Source of the DNA: an uncultured Bacteroidales bacterium
GTDB lineage: Bacteria > Bacteroidota > Bacteroidia > Bacteroidales > UBA932
NCBI GenBank assembly: GCA_900541925.1
Contig: UQMB01000013.1
Location: 1-64,000, forward strand
Direction of reading: 5' to 3'
Length of the DNA: 64,000 nt
The notes beneath the pieces were generated by a model. It searched no databases and had not been told where the DNA came from. It saw nothing but the letters and a program-made list of their open reading frames with translations. Position numbers and translations under genes: made by a program. Shown in pieces: positions 40,498-49,365 of the stretch. Each line of letters begins with the position of its first letter. The first letter of the stretch is position 1.

Positions 40498-43187
40498 AGC
40501 TTGATTCTGCATGTAAGTCCATAATAGAATGCCGGAGTGAATATGGCACCCACTCCTGTGGCGAGGGACACGACATAAGGCCGCGAATTGGTAAAGTTGT
40601 TGGCAAAGAACGACAGGCTGAAATGGTCGCCTATCTCCTTGGTCACATTGAGGTTGGCCGAGGCGTAGGCCCCATAGCCGTCAAGGTCGAAGAGATAATT
40701 GTTGCTTGGCTTTATGACAAGGTCCCGGAACTTCGGGTCCCTCTTCATCTCTTCCGTGAACGGATGCATCTCCGGCACTTCATCCTCGACATCAAGGTAG
40801 GCCACCGGGTAGAGGGCGTCCTCGCCTCCGGTCGGGATGTTCATCGAGCGGGAGAATATCGAGGCCTCTATGCGGCAGGTTATGACCAGCCTGGCTTCCG
40901 GGATATGGGTTATCGCGGTGAGGTTGGCGTCAAGGGAACGGGTCATTTTGCCGCGTATCATCAGATTGGAGTTGCCGCCGTTGGCATAGACTCCTACATA
41001 CTGATATGAGCGGCCGGCTATTGAACTGTGCGACCAGCCGTTGTTGTAGTAATAGTAGAGCCCCGCGTCATCGGTCTTGGACCAGTTGAACGACGCGTCG
41101 AGCCTGAGGGACGTGCGCAGCGGCCTGATCTCCGGGAAGTCGGCCGTCAGCTCGGCCCCGGCCCTGTATACCGGAGCGCCGTTGTCCTGCCTGCGGGTCG
41201 CCACGAATGTGCGGTCGGTCACCCCGTCACGCTCAAGTTCCACCACAGAGTAGTTGTTGGTGAAGTCATACGGGTTGCGGGTGATGTTGCTGAACCCCAC
41301 CAGGGAGATGGAAGTGCCAAGGAACTTGGCGTCTATCCCTATCTCGGCGTTCTCGTTGCGCTGCCACTTCAGGTCCGGGTTGTACTCTATCTTGTATGGC
41401 TTCGTGTAATATCTATAGTAGAGCTGCCCAGCCTCGTCGTAGCCGCTCCCCACAAGGATGTCACGGTACTCCTGCCTCGGGTAGAGAATGTAGAACGACG
41501 GCAGTTTCTCGGCCACTCCCCAACCTGCCCGCAGGGCCAAATTATCGATTATCTGCCACTTGGCGTTGAAGCGCGGAGAGAGGGAACTGACATTGTTGTA
41601 GGCCGAGCCCTTGACGATGACATTGTCCATGCGCAACCCGGCCGTGATCTGCAGGCCGAACGGGAAGTTGAAATTTTCCTCGATATAAGGGGAGATGCTG
41701 TGCATGAACGGGTAGTCCCTGTACGGGCGCGGCCGGTAGCCGTCGGCGGCGAGTGAGGGGTCCTGATAATACTCGCCCTCCCCCACATTGCCGTTGGCCT
41801 TCCACTGCAGGCCGGCCTTGAGCGAACTCTTGTACCCGCTCCAGCGGTTTATCAGGGAATACTTGAGCGAAGCCCCGTAGTCCAGCTCGCGCGAGTCCGT
41901 CATCTGGTCGGAGAAATACTTCCCTTCCGGAAGAAGATCCGCATAACTGTAGCCCTCTTTCTCGGAGTGCACGGCAGGCAGCCGCGAAGCGGATGAATTG
42001 TATTTGTGATTGTGCGAGAGATTGTCGGCATAGCTGACGAACGCGTCCGCCTTGAGGTTGGTTATCCACGAACGGTTGAGCAGCCATGTAAAGGAAGTGT
42101 TGGCCCTCAAGGAGTTGGCTCTCGCCTTGGAATACTCGCCCACAAATGCGTCCGGGTCGTCCTTGCTGTCCATCCCGCCCAGGTTGCCGTTGACGCCCGC
42201 CTCGAAGCGCAGCACCTTGGCGAAGGTGTTGGAGTAAGTCATGCCGAGCCCGCGCCTGGTGTACGACTCGTATGGAGAGGTGAGCTTCTTGGTGGCCCTC
42301 GCCCACTCCGCACTGAGGTTCAGCACTCCGCCGTCCCCCGGAAGCCCCACGCCCTTCGACACTGATGTCTGCCATGTTCTCGGGTTGACCGTGAACGCAA
42401 GGTTGAACGGCGTGCGGCCGCGCTTCGTGTGGATTTTCACCATCCCGGAACCGAGATCTCCGTATTCTGCGGAAGGCACGCCGGAAATCACCTCCACCGA
42501 CTCGACATTGTCCACCGCCACGCTGCGCGTGTCCACCCCGGACATCTGCCCGAAGGCCGCGTTGTTGCCGAGCCTCACCCCGTCCACCTCGACCGCCGTA
42601 GAAAAGGCCGCGTTGCCGGCAGCGGCACCTGCGGAACGTATGGAGAAGCTGTTGGACGACGTAAGGTCAGGGTTGGAGGTCTTCCCCCCGGGAAGGAGTG
42701 CCGTCATGTCGGTCATATTGCTCAGCTGCAGCTGGTTGAGAGCATCGCGACCGACATTGTGAGTCGTTCCCGTGCCCTCGGCGGGGCGCTGCGCAGTGAC
42801 CACGACCTCCTTGAGGGCAAGCGTGCTCACCTGCATCTTGACTTCGAGTCCGCCCGTCCTGCCCTTGACTTCAAGCGGCATCGCCACGTCGACATAGCCG
42901 AGCAGGGATACCTTGAGGGTGCATTTCCCCGGAGAGACGCGCGCTATCGTGAACCTGCCGTCCGTCTCGGTGACGGACCACAGTTCATCGATGTTGACGA
43001 CCGCGCCCGCAAGCGGCTCGCCTGAAGAAAGGTCTCTTACGGTTCCGCTGACATCGTAAAACGCATTCTGGGCCAGGGCCGGCCGCATGAAACCGGCGAC
43101 AAGGAGCAATGACGCCAGAACCAGGAGATATCTAAGATGACTTGACACGATAGTTTCGACTGAGCAGTTTTCGCAAAAATAGTTCAT
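40494..43187 (-). CDS. TonB-dependent receptor with CarboxypepD_reg-like domain
   Basis: An 897-residue protein with a signal peptide (about 15-39), a carboxypeptidase-regulatory beta-sandwich (about 45-125, YDVSGTVRDLSSGEPLAGAV), a plug (about 130-260, LKEVVVTAQRP, VDNVESVEVISGVPSAEYGD) and a 22-strand-type barrel ending GAIFTPAFYYGLTCRIKL. It is the first gene of the four-gene outer-membrane operon. Its partner is DUF4876, not SusD. The cargo is unknown. The gene is divergent from the S46-M3 peptidase gene with about 80 nt between them. Confidence 0.93.
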   Translation of the reverse strand: MNYFCENCSVETIVSSHLRYLLVLASLLLVAGFMRPALAQNAFYDVSGTVRDLSSGEPLAGAVVNIDELWSVTETDGRFTIARVSPGKCTLKVSLLGYVDVAMPLEVKGRTGGLEVKMQVSTLALKEVVVTAQRPAEGTGTTHNVGRDALNQLQLSNMTDMTALLPGGKTSNPDLTSSNSFSIRSAGAAAGNAAFSTAVEVDGVRLGNNAAFGQMSGVDTRSVAVDNVESVEVISGVPSAEYGDLGSGMVKIHTKRGRTPFNLAFTVNPRTWQTSVSKGVGLPGDGGVLNLSAEWARATKKLTSPYESYTRRGLGMTYSNTFAKVLRFEAGVNGNLGGMDSKDDPDAFVGEYSKARANSLRANTSFTWLLNRSWITNLKADAFVSYADNLSHNHKYNSSASRLPAVHSEKEGYSYADLLPEGKYFSDQMTDSRELDYGASLKYSLINRWSGYKSSLKAGLQWKANGNVGEGEYYQDPSLAADGYRPRPYRDYPFMHSISPYIEENFNFPFGLQITAGLRMDNVIVKGSAYNNVSSLSPRFNAKWQIIDNLALRAGWGVAEKLPSFYILYPRQEYRDILVGSGYDEAGQLYYRYYTKPYKIEYNPDLKWQRNENAEIGIDAKFLGTSISLVGFSNITRNPYDFTNNYSVVELERDGVTDRTFVATRRQDNGAPVYRAGAELTADFPEIRPLRTSLRLDASFNWSKTDDAGLYYYYNNGWSHSSIAGRSYQYVGVYANGGNSNLMIRGKMTRSLDANLTAITHIPEARLVITCRIEASIFSRSMNIPTGGEDALYPVAYLDVEDEVPEMHPFTEEMKRDPKFRDLVIKPSNNYLFDLDGYGAYASANLNVTKEIGDHFSLSFFANNFTNSRPYVVSLATGVGAIFTPAFYYGLTCRIKL

Positions 43188-43217
43188 TTCACTAAAAATA
43201 AAGTCATTATTTGTTCT

Positions 43218-43225
43218 TATTTTTG
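43218..43225 (+). promoter_or_regulatory. Putative -7 element of the peptidase-polyferredoxin-pncB operon
   Basis: TATTTTTG matches TAnnTTTG, 44 nt before the ATG at 43270. No TTG is found at the expected -33 spacing. Confidence 0.45.
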
Positions 43226-43269
43226 TGCTCGTTGGTCAAAATAAATCAACTATTAATCGCCAATTTATT

Positions 43270-46200
43270 ATGAAAGCACGACGACTGGCCATATCTATAC
43301 TGCTGTCTCTCAGCTCTATAGTCGCAATGGCAGACGAAGGGATGTGGATGGTGAACTCCATCTCGGAAGCCCTCGCCAGGAAGATGCAGGAATCCGGTCT
43401 GAAACTCCAGGCCGGAGAAATCTATGACGCGGACAAGGTTTCCATCAAGGACGCCATAGTCTCTCTGGATTTCGGCTGCACCGGAAGCATGATATCCGAC
43501 AAAGGCCTGCTGATCACCAATCACCACTGCGCCTATGCGGATGTACATGCGCTGAGCACCTCCGCACATAACTATCTCGAAGACGGGTTCTTCGCCGATG
43601 TGATGTCTGAAGAGATCCCGATTCCGGGCAAAAAGGCCTGGTTCCTCCAGAAAGTCCTCGACGTGACCGATGAAGTCAACGCCGTCATCGAAGAGGAGAA
43701 GGCCGCGGGAAGGCCGCATGGGATGAGGCGCATAAGCAGCCAGATTGAGAGAAAATACCACACGGCCAGCGGTTACGAGGCTTCACTCAGCTCCATGTGG
43801 GCCGGATCAAGATATTATCTGGCCCTGTATGAAGTGTATTCGGATGTCCGTCTCGTGGCGGCGCCCCCTGTGAGCATCGCCGCTTTCGGCGGGGACATCG
43901 ACAACTGGGAATGGCCACAGCAGAAGTGCGACTTCGCGATGTACCGCATCTACGCCTCACCTGACGGCAAACCGGCGGCATACTCCGAGATCAATGTCCC
44001 TATGCATCCCAAGCGCCACCTCGCCATCAGCACCGAGGGGGTCAAGCCGGGCGACTTCACGATGATACTCGGTTATCCGGGATCCACCGCACGCTACTCC
44101 TCCTCAGCCAAGGTCGATTACATGCTGTCCGTCTCCCTCCCTATCACCAACAAGGTCAGGGCCGACCAGATGGCGATAATGAAGAAATGGATGGACGCCG
44201 ACCCTCAGGTGAGGCTCAAATACGCCGACCGCTACTTCTCCCTGAGCAATGTCCAGGAGAACAATGAGGGCCTGGAGCAGTGCTGCCGCAGATTCGGGGT
44301 TGTCAAGGAGAAGAAAGCCCTCGAGCGCAGCCTCGACAAGGAGGGCCGGGCCCTGGCCAAGGAGCTCCGCAAGAAATACAAGGCCGTCAGCGAGGCCGAG
44401 AAGAACATCATCTGGTACCGGGAGACCATGATCCGCGGCACCAGGCTCGCCCTCATCGCCACCCGCCTCAAGAACAAGGCCAAAAGGGACGAGGCGGCAG
44501 AATATGCCACCCTCGACATGCGCCTGGAGAAGGAACTCTTCCGCTACTGCGTGCAGAATTACTACGAAAATGTCAGCAGGCGCCTCTGGGGCCCGTTCCA
44601 GAAAGAGGTGTACGAGCGTTTCGGCAAGGACTGGGACGCCATGGCGGAATGGCTCTGGACCGACTCGCAGATGACCCGCGACGACCGCATCTACAAGTTC
44701 TTCACCGATGTCAGCATCACGGACTTCAACAAGGAAGTCGAGGCGGCCGAAGGCGGCAGGAGCGTCCGCACCGTGGAGCGCGAATGCACCGCGGCCCTCT
44801 ACCGCTTCCGTGAGGCGAAAGGCATCCCCCAGTACCCGGACGCCAACTCCACGATGCGCATCACCTGGGGCAATGTCAAGAGCTATGAACGCGGAGGGGA
44901 GATGCTCCCGTGGCAGACCTTCGCCTCCGAGATACTCGCCAAGGAGGACGACAGCTACGACTTCCACCTCCTGCCGGAATGGAGATCGCTCCTGCAGGAA
45001 GCCGTCGCGTCCGGCAACGACCTGCCGGTGGACTTCCTCAGCGACAACGACATCACCGGCGGCAACTCCGGCTCGCCTGTGCTCAACGCCAGGGGAGAAC
45101 TGGTGGGACTCGCCTTCGACGGCAACAAAGAGTCGCTCGCCGGGGACGTGAGCTGGACGGAAGACTACAACAGATGCGTCAATGTGGACATACGCTTCGT
45201 GCTCTGGACACTCCGGAACTATGCGCAGGCCCACAACCTGCTCAGAGAAATAAACCAGTGTGATAATTGTGAGATGGAGAATCCTCTTTTGACCAAGTCC
45301 CCGCTTCCGTACGGGGCGCCGCAGTTCGATAAGATAAAGGCGGAGCATTATCTGCCGGCCTTTGAAGCCGCCATAGCCTCCGCGAAGGCGGAGATAGACG
45401 CCATAACCTCCAACCCTGACGAGCCGACATTCGCCAACACGGTGGAGGCTCTCGAATACGCCGGCAGGACGCTCGGCGACGTGTCGGGCATATTCTACAA
45501 CCTGCTCGAAGCCGACAGCGACGAGCAGATGCAGGAGATCGCCGAAAAGCTCGCCCCGATGATGACAGGGTACTCGATGTACGTGGCCCTCAACCCGGCG
45601 CTGTTCAGCCGCATCAAGGCAGTATGGGACAGGCGCGAGAGCCTCGACCTTGAGAAAGACCAGCGCAAGCTGCTGGAAGACACCTACAAGGATTTCGTCC
45701 GCGGAGGAGCCCTGCTCTCCGACGAGGACAAGGAACTCTACAGCTCCTACGAGGAGCAGCTCTCATTGCTGCAGCTCCAGTTCGGCAAGAACCTGCTCGC
45801 CTCGACCAACGCCTACAGCCTCAACCTCACCGACGAGAAAGACCTCGAAGGACTCCCTCAGTATGTACGCGACATGGGGGCGGCGACGGCGGCGGAGAAA
45901 GGCCAGAGCGGCTGGACCTTCGACCTCTCCTATCCGAGCTACTCCCCGTTCATGCAGTACAGCTCGCGCAGCGACCTCCGCAAAAAGCTCTACATGGCAT
46001 ATAATTCAAGGGCTTTCGGCGGACAGTACGACAATTCCGAAATCTGCCGCCAGATAGCGGACCTGCGCCTGAAGATAGCGAACATCCTCGGCTACAAGAC
46101 CTACGCCGACCTCGCCCTCGAGGACAAGATGGCCAAGAACATCGACAACGTGAACGCCCTGCTCGACGCCCTGCTGACACCGTCACTCCCTGCCGCGCGC

Positions 46201-47313
46201 AAGGAGATCGCGCAGGTGCTCGCATTCGCCCGCAAGAACGGTTACAAGGGCCGCGAACTCAAGGCCTGGGATTTCAGCTACTGGTCAGAGAAATACAAGG
46301 CCGCCGAGTACTCGATAAGCGACGAGGCCCTCAAGCCTTACTTCCAGCTCGAGAACTGCATCGACGCCGTATTCGGCCTCGCCACCAAGCTCTACGGCCT
46401 GCGCTTCACCGAGAGACCGGACATCCCTGGATACCATAAAGATGTGAAAGTCTATGAGGTGAGTGACTCCGCCGGGAGACACATGTCCCTTTTCTATGCG
46501 GACTTCTTCCCGCGCTCAAGCAAGCGCGGCGGAGCCTGGATGACCGCTTTCCGCGAGCAGAGCATACGCGGCGGACGGGAATACAGGCCGTTCATCAGCA
46601 TAGTCACCAACTTCAGCAAGCCGACGGCCGAGAGCCCGTCGCTGCTCACCCACTACGAGCTCACCACCTTCCTGCACGAGTTCGGCCATGCCCTCCACGG
46701 GATGCTGGCCGAAGGCAGGTACCCGTCACAGACAGGCACGAGCGTGGCCCGCGACTTCGTGGAGCTTCCGTCCCAGATCATGGAAAACTGGGGCTACGAG
46801 CCGGAGTACCTCAAGCCGTTCGCCAAGGACTACCGGACCGGAGAGGAGATTCCGGACGCGCTGATCGAGAAGCTCGTGGCCTCCAAGAACTATCTGGCCG
46901 CCTATTCCCAGGTGCGCCAGCTCCAGTTCGGACTGCTTGACATGGCATGGCACAACATCTCCTCACCTGTAAGCAAGAGCACGACAGAAGTGGAGAAGGC
47001 GGCCCTCGCTCCGGCGCTGACCCTTCCGAGAGTGGAAGGCACCTGCACCTCGACATCGTTCAGCCACATATTCTCCGGAGGCTACTCCGCAGGATACTAT
47101 TCATATAAATGGGCGGAAGTGCTTGAAGCCGACGCCTATTCACTCTTCGAGGAGAAGGGCATATTCAGCAAGGAAGCCGCAGAGGCCTTCCGCAAGAACA
47201 TCCTCTCCCGCGGAAGCACCGAGGACGAGGCTGTACTGTACCGCAACTTCCGCGGACACGACCCTCAGCCTGACGCCCTGCTCAAAAAACTCGGAATAAC
47301 ATCAGAAAAATAA
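43270..47313 (+). CDS. Fused S46 dipeptidyl-peptidase (DPP7-like) and M3 peptidyl-dipeptidase
   Basis: A 1347-residue single frame with two complete exopeptidases. A signal peptide (about 1-21) precedes an S46 module (about 22-663) with catalytic H86 (LITNHHCAYAD), D221 (WEWPQQKCDFAMYRIY) and S600 (GGNSGSPVLN). G618, 18 residues after the Ser (LAFDGN), corresponds to the residue that gives DPP7-type hydrophobic P1 preference rather than the Arg of DPP11. After a linker of about six residues (CDNCE, then M669), an M3 module (669-1347) has H1136, E1137, H1140 (HEFGH) and third ligand E1165. The M3 half has no signal of its own. It would remove dipeptides from both ends of peptides in the periplasm. 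Stops lie in both other frames at the junction, so an indel error must be ruled out. Confidence 0.85.
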   Translation: MKARRLAISILLSLSSIVAMADEGMWMVNSISEALARKMQESGLKLQAGEIYDADKVSIKDAIVSLDFGCTGSMISDKGLLITNHHCAYADVHALSTSAHNYLEDGFFADVMSEEIPIPGKKAWFLQKVLDVTDEVNAVIEEEKAAGRPHGMRRISSQIERKYHTASGYEASLSSMWAGSRYYLALYEVYSDVRLVAAPPVSIAAFGGDIDNWEWPQQKCDFAMYRIYASPDGKPAAYSEINVPMHPKRHLAISTEGVKPGDFTMILGYPGSTARYSSSAKVDYMLSVSLPITNKVRADQMAIMKKWMDADPQVRLKYADRYFSLSNVQENNEGLEQCCRRFGVVKEKKALERSLDKEGRALAKELRKKYKAVSEAEKNIIWYRETMIRGTRLALIATRLKNKAKRDEAAEYATLDMRLEKELFRYCVQNYYENVSRRLWGPFQKEVYERFGKDWDAMAEWLWTDSQMTRDDRIYKFFTDVSITDFNKEVEAAEGGRSVRTVERECTAALYRFREAKGIPQYPDANSTMRITWGNVKSYERGGEMLPWQTFASEILAKEDDSYDFHLLPEWRSLLQEAVASGNDLPVDFLSDNDITGGNSGSPVLNARGELVGLAFDGNKESLAGDVSWTEDYNRCVNVDIRFVLWTLRNYAQAHNLLREINQCDNCEMENPLLTKSPLPYGAPQFDKIKAEHYLPAFEAAIASAKAEIDAITSNPDEPTFANTVEALEYAGRTLGDVSGIFYNLLEADSDEQMQEIAEKLAPMMTGYSMYVALNPALFSRIKAVWDRRESLDLEKDQRKLLEDTYKDFVRGGALLSDEDKELYSSYEEQLSLLQLQFGKNLLASTNAYSLNLTDEKDLEGLPQYVRDMGAATAAEKGQSGWTFDLSYPSYSPFMQYSSRSDLRKKLYMAYNSRAFGGQYDNSEICRQIADLRLKIANILGYKTYADLALEDKMAKNIDNVNALLDALLTPSLPAARKEIAQVLAFARKNGYKGRELKAWDFSYWSEKYKAAEYSISDEALKPYFQLENCIDAVFGLATKLYGLRFTERPDIPGYHKDVKVYEVSDSAGRHMSLFYADFFPRSSKRGGAWMTAFREQSIRGGREYRPFISIVTNFSKPTAESPSLLTHYELTTFLHEFGHALHGMLAEGRYPSQTGTSVARDFVELPSQIMENWGYEPEYLKPFAKDYRTGEEIPDALIEKLVASKNYLAAYSQVRQLQFGLLDMAWHNISSPVSKSTTEVEKAALAPALTLPRVEGTCTSTSFSHIFSGGYSAGYYSYKWAEVLEADAYSLFEEKGIFSKEAAEAFRKNILSRGSTEDEAVLYRNFRGHDPQPDALLKKLGITSEK

Positions 47314-47322
47314 TCTCACGCT

Positions 47323-49365
47323 ATGGCCAAGAAAAAATCGACCTTCTGCACAAACTGGCAGAAATACGCCCTCCAATGGGGCGTGCTGGCACTGATCATC
47401 TTCTTCCTGAGCGGTCTCGGGGCCAAAGTCCTCGGGCTGGAAACTCCAGACCCTGAGAAGTACTGCCCTTTCGGCGGACTTCAGGCTCTGACCACTTTCC
47501 TGGTGAAGGGTTCACTCCCTTGCTCCATGACCACCATGCAGATAATGATGGGCATAGCCCTTGCCGCTGCGGTCATTCTCTTCAGCAAGCTTTTCTGCGG
47601 CTACCTCTGCCCTGTCGGGACGGTCGAAGACCTGCTCAAGAAGCTCCGTGAAGCCATAGGCTTCAAGAGCGTCACCATCGCCAACGGCAGCGTCGCCGAC
47701 AAGATCCTGCGCATCGTCAAGTACGCCCTGCTCTTCTGGATAGTCTACATGACCGTAAGCGCCAGCGAGCTGTTCTGCAAGAACCTCGATCCTTACTACG
47801 CCGCGGCCACGGGATTCAAGGGGGAGATCACCCTCTGGATGTCGCTCGTGAGCCTTGGCGTCGTGCTGCTGCTCGGCATAGTCATCGACAGGTTCTGGTG
47901 CAAATATGTCTGCCAGCTCGGAGCCGTCTCCAACTCACTCAAATACTGGGTATGGCTCGTCCTGCTCGCCGGCATCTGCTGGGCGCTGAACCTGCTCGGG
48001 GTGCATGTCGCATGGATATGGTATCTCGGCGCATACTGCCTGCTCGGCTATCTCCTCGAGATTTTCCACAGCCGGCCGAAACTCCTGCTGCTCGGCGTCA
48101 CCATCAACCAGGCGCAGTGCAGCCACCGCTGCTACTCCTGCCGGAAGAGCTGCCCTTACGGCATCGACGTGCCGTCCCACGGCAACAAGGTCACTTCCGT
48201 TGACTGCACGCTCTGCGGAGAGTGCGTCGCAGCCTGTCCTACCAAGGCCCTCGCCATAGGGATAAGGCCGGGCGAGAGCGAGAAGTCCCGCAGATTCACC
48301 CGTTTCCTGCCGGCCATAATAGCCGTCGTGCTAGTGGTCGCCGCGGCCATTGCCGGAGGCAAGTTCGAGCTCCCTACCATCAACGAGACCTGGGGCACCA
48401 CGGAGAACATGGCCCTTGAGACCGTGACCGTGAAGAACCTGCGCTCAGTGAAATGCTACGGCAGCTCCATGGCCTTCAAAGCCCGCATGGAGAAGGTTCG
48501 CGGCGTGCACGGAGTCAAGACATTCGTCGGCAGCCACACCGTGGTGATCAGCTACGACCCGTCCGTGACGACGGCCGACAAGGTGCAGGCAGAAGTGTTC
48601 GTGCCTTCGCACTTCAGGGTGGAAAGCCCTGACCCGGCCAAGTACCCGGAGATAAAATGCGTGACGATACGCACGGAGCACATGTCCGACAAGCTGGACC
48701 TCAACTACCTCGGCATCCAGATGCGCCTTAGCGGCAAGAAGATCTTCGGCCTCGAGTCCGAGTACGACTGCCCGCTCATCGTCAGAGTCTATATGGATCC
48801 GGCCGAGCAGGCCGACGAGGAGTGGTTCCGCCAGGTGGTCGAGAAGAAATCCCTCGACATGCCTGTCCACGGCGGCGGAGTCAAGTCAACCCCTGTCGAC
48901 TTCGAGTTCGTGAGGATGGAAAAGGACGAGAAGATGGTCCCTGTGGCCGGATATCTCGAGAGCATGTTCGACCCGTTCATCGCGGAATACAGCGGCAAGT
49001 ACCCTCAGGGCGACACGACCGTGATCCGCAAACGCGTCGAGGTCTATGCGGACCAGCCTCAGTTCATCTATGAAATCGCAGACCAGAACTACGAGAAGCC
49101 TATCATCAAGCGCGGCCTGCCGTTCCTGAGCAACCACCTCTCCAAAGAGGAGGGAGTGATAGGTCTCTACCTCAAACTCAACGATGACCTCGTACCGAGC
49201 ATCCAGGTGCGCTTCGCAGCCCCTATGACTGGCGACAGGCTCTGGGAGCTCATGACCATGGACACCTGGACCATCACCTACTCCGCCGACGATGTGCGCC
49301 AGGAAGGGGCAAGGCTCAAATTCGACAAGCCGGGAAGAGTCCTTCCATACAAGAGCGACAAATAA
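47323..49365 (+). CDS. Membrane polyferredoxin (NapH-like 4Fe-4S protein) with HMA-like C-terminal domain
   Basis: A 680-residue protein. The helical NapH/RnfA-like part (about 14-250) has cluster motifs FCGYLCPVG (C92, C96) and WCKYVCQLG (C193, C197). Two ferredoxin-type clusters follow: CSHRCYSCRKSCP (266-278) and CTLCGECVAACP (295-306). A transmembrane helix (about 329-345) leads to a periplasmic region whose first 65 residues (about 366-430) look like a ferredoxin-like HMA fold but with CYGSS instead of CxxC. It probably moves electrons across or at the membrane; the acceptor is unknown. It follows the peptidase by 9 nt and shares TAATG with pncB. Confidence 0.8.
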   Translation: MAKKKSTFCTNWQKYALQWGVLALIIFFLSGLGAKVLGLETPDPEKYCPFGGLQALTTFLVKGSLPCSMTTMQIMMGIALAAAVILFSKLFCGYLCPVGTVEDLLKKLREAIGFKSVTIANGSVADKILRIVKYALLFWIVYMTVSASELFCKNLDPYYAAATGFKGEITLWMSLVSLGVVLLLGIVIDRFWCKYVCQLGAVSNSLKYWVWLVLLAGICWALNLLGVHVAWIWYLGAYCLLGYLLEIFHSRPKLLLLGVTINQAQCSHRCYSCRKSCPYGIDVPSHGNKVTSVDCTLCGECVAACPTKALAIGIRPGESEKSRRFTRFLPAIIAVVLVVAAAIAGGKFELPTINETWGTTENMALETVTVKNLRSVKCYGSSMAFKARMEKVRGVHGVKTFVGSHTVVISYDPSVTTADKVQAEVFVPSHFRVESPDPAKYPEIKCVTIRTEHMSDKLDLNYLGIQMRLSGKKIFGLESEYDCPLIVRVYMDPAEQADEEWFRQVVEKKSLDMPVHGGGVKSTPVDFEFVRMEKDEKMVPVAGYLESMFDPFIAEYSGKYPQGDTTVIRKRVEVYADQPQFIYEIADQNYEKPIIKRGLPFLSNHLSKEEGVIGLYLKLNDDLVPSIQVRFAAPMTGDRLWELMTMDTWTITYSADDVRQEGARLKFDKPGRVLPYKSDK

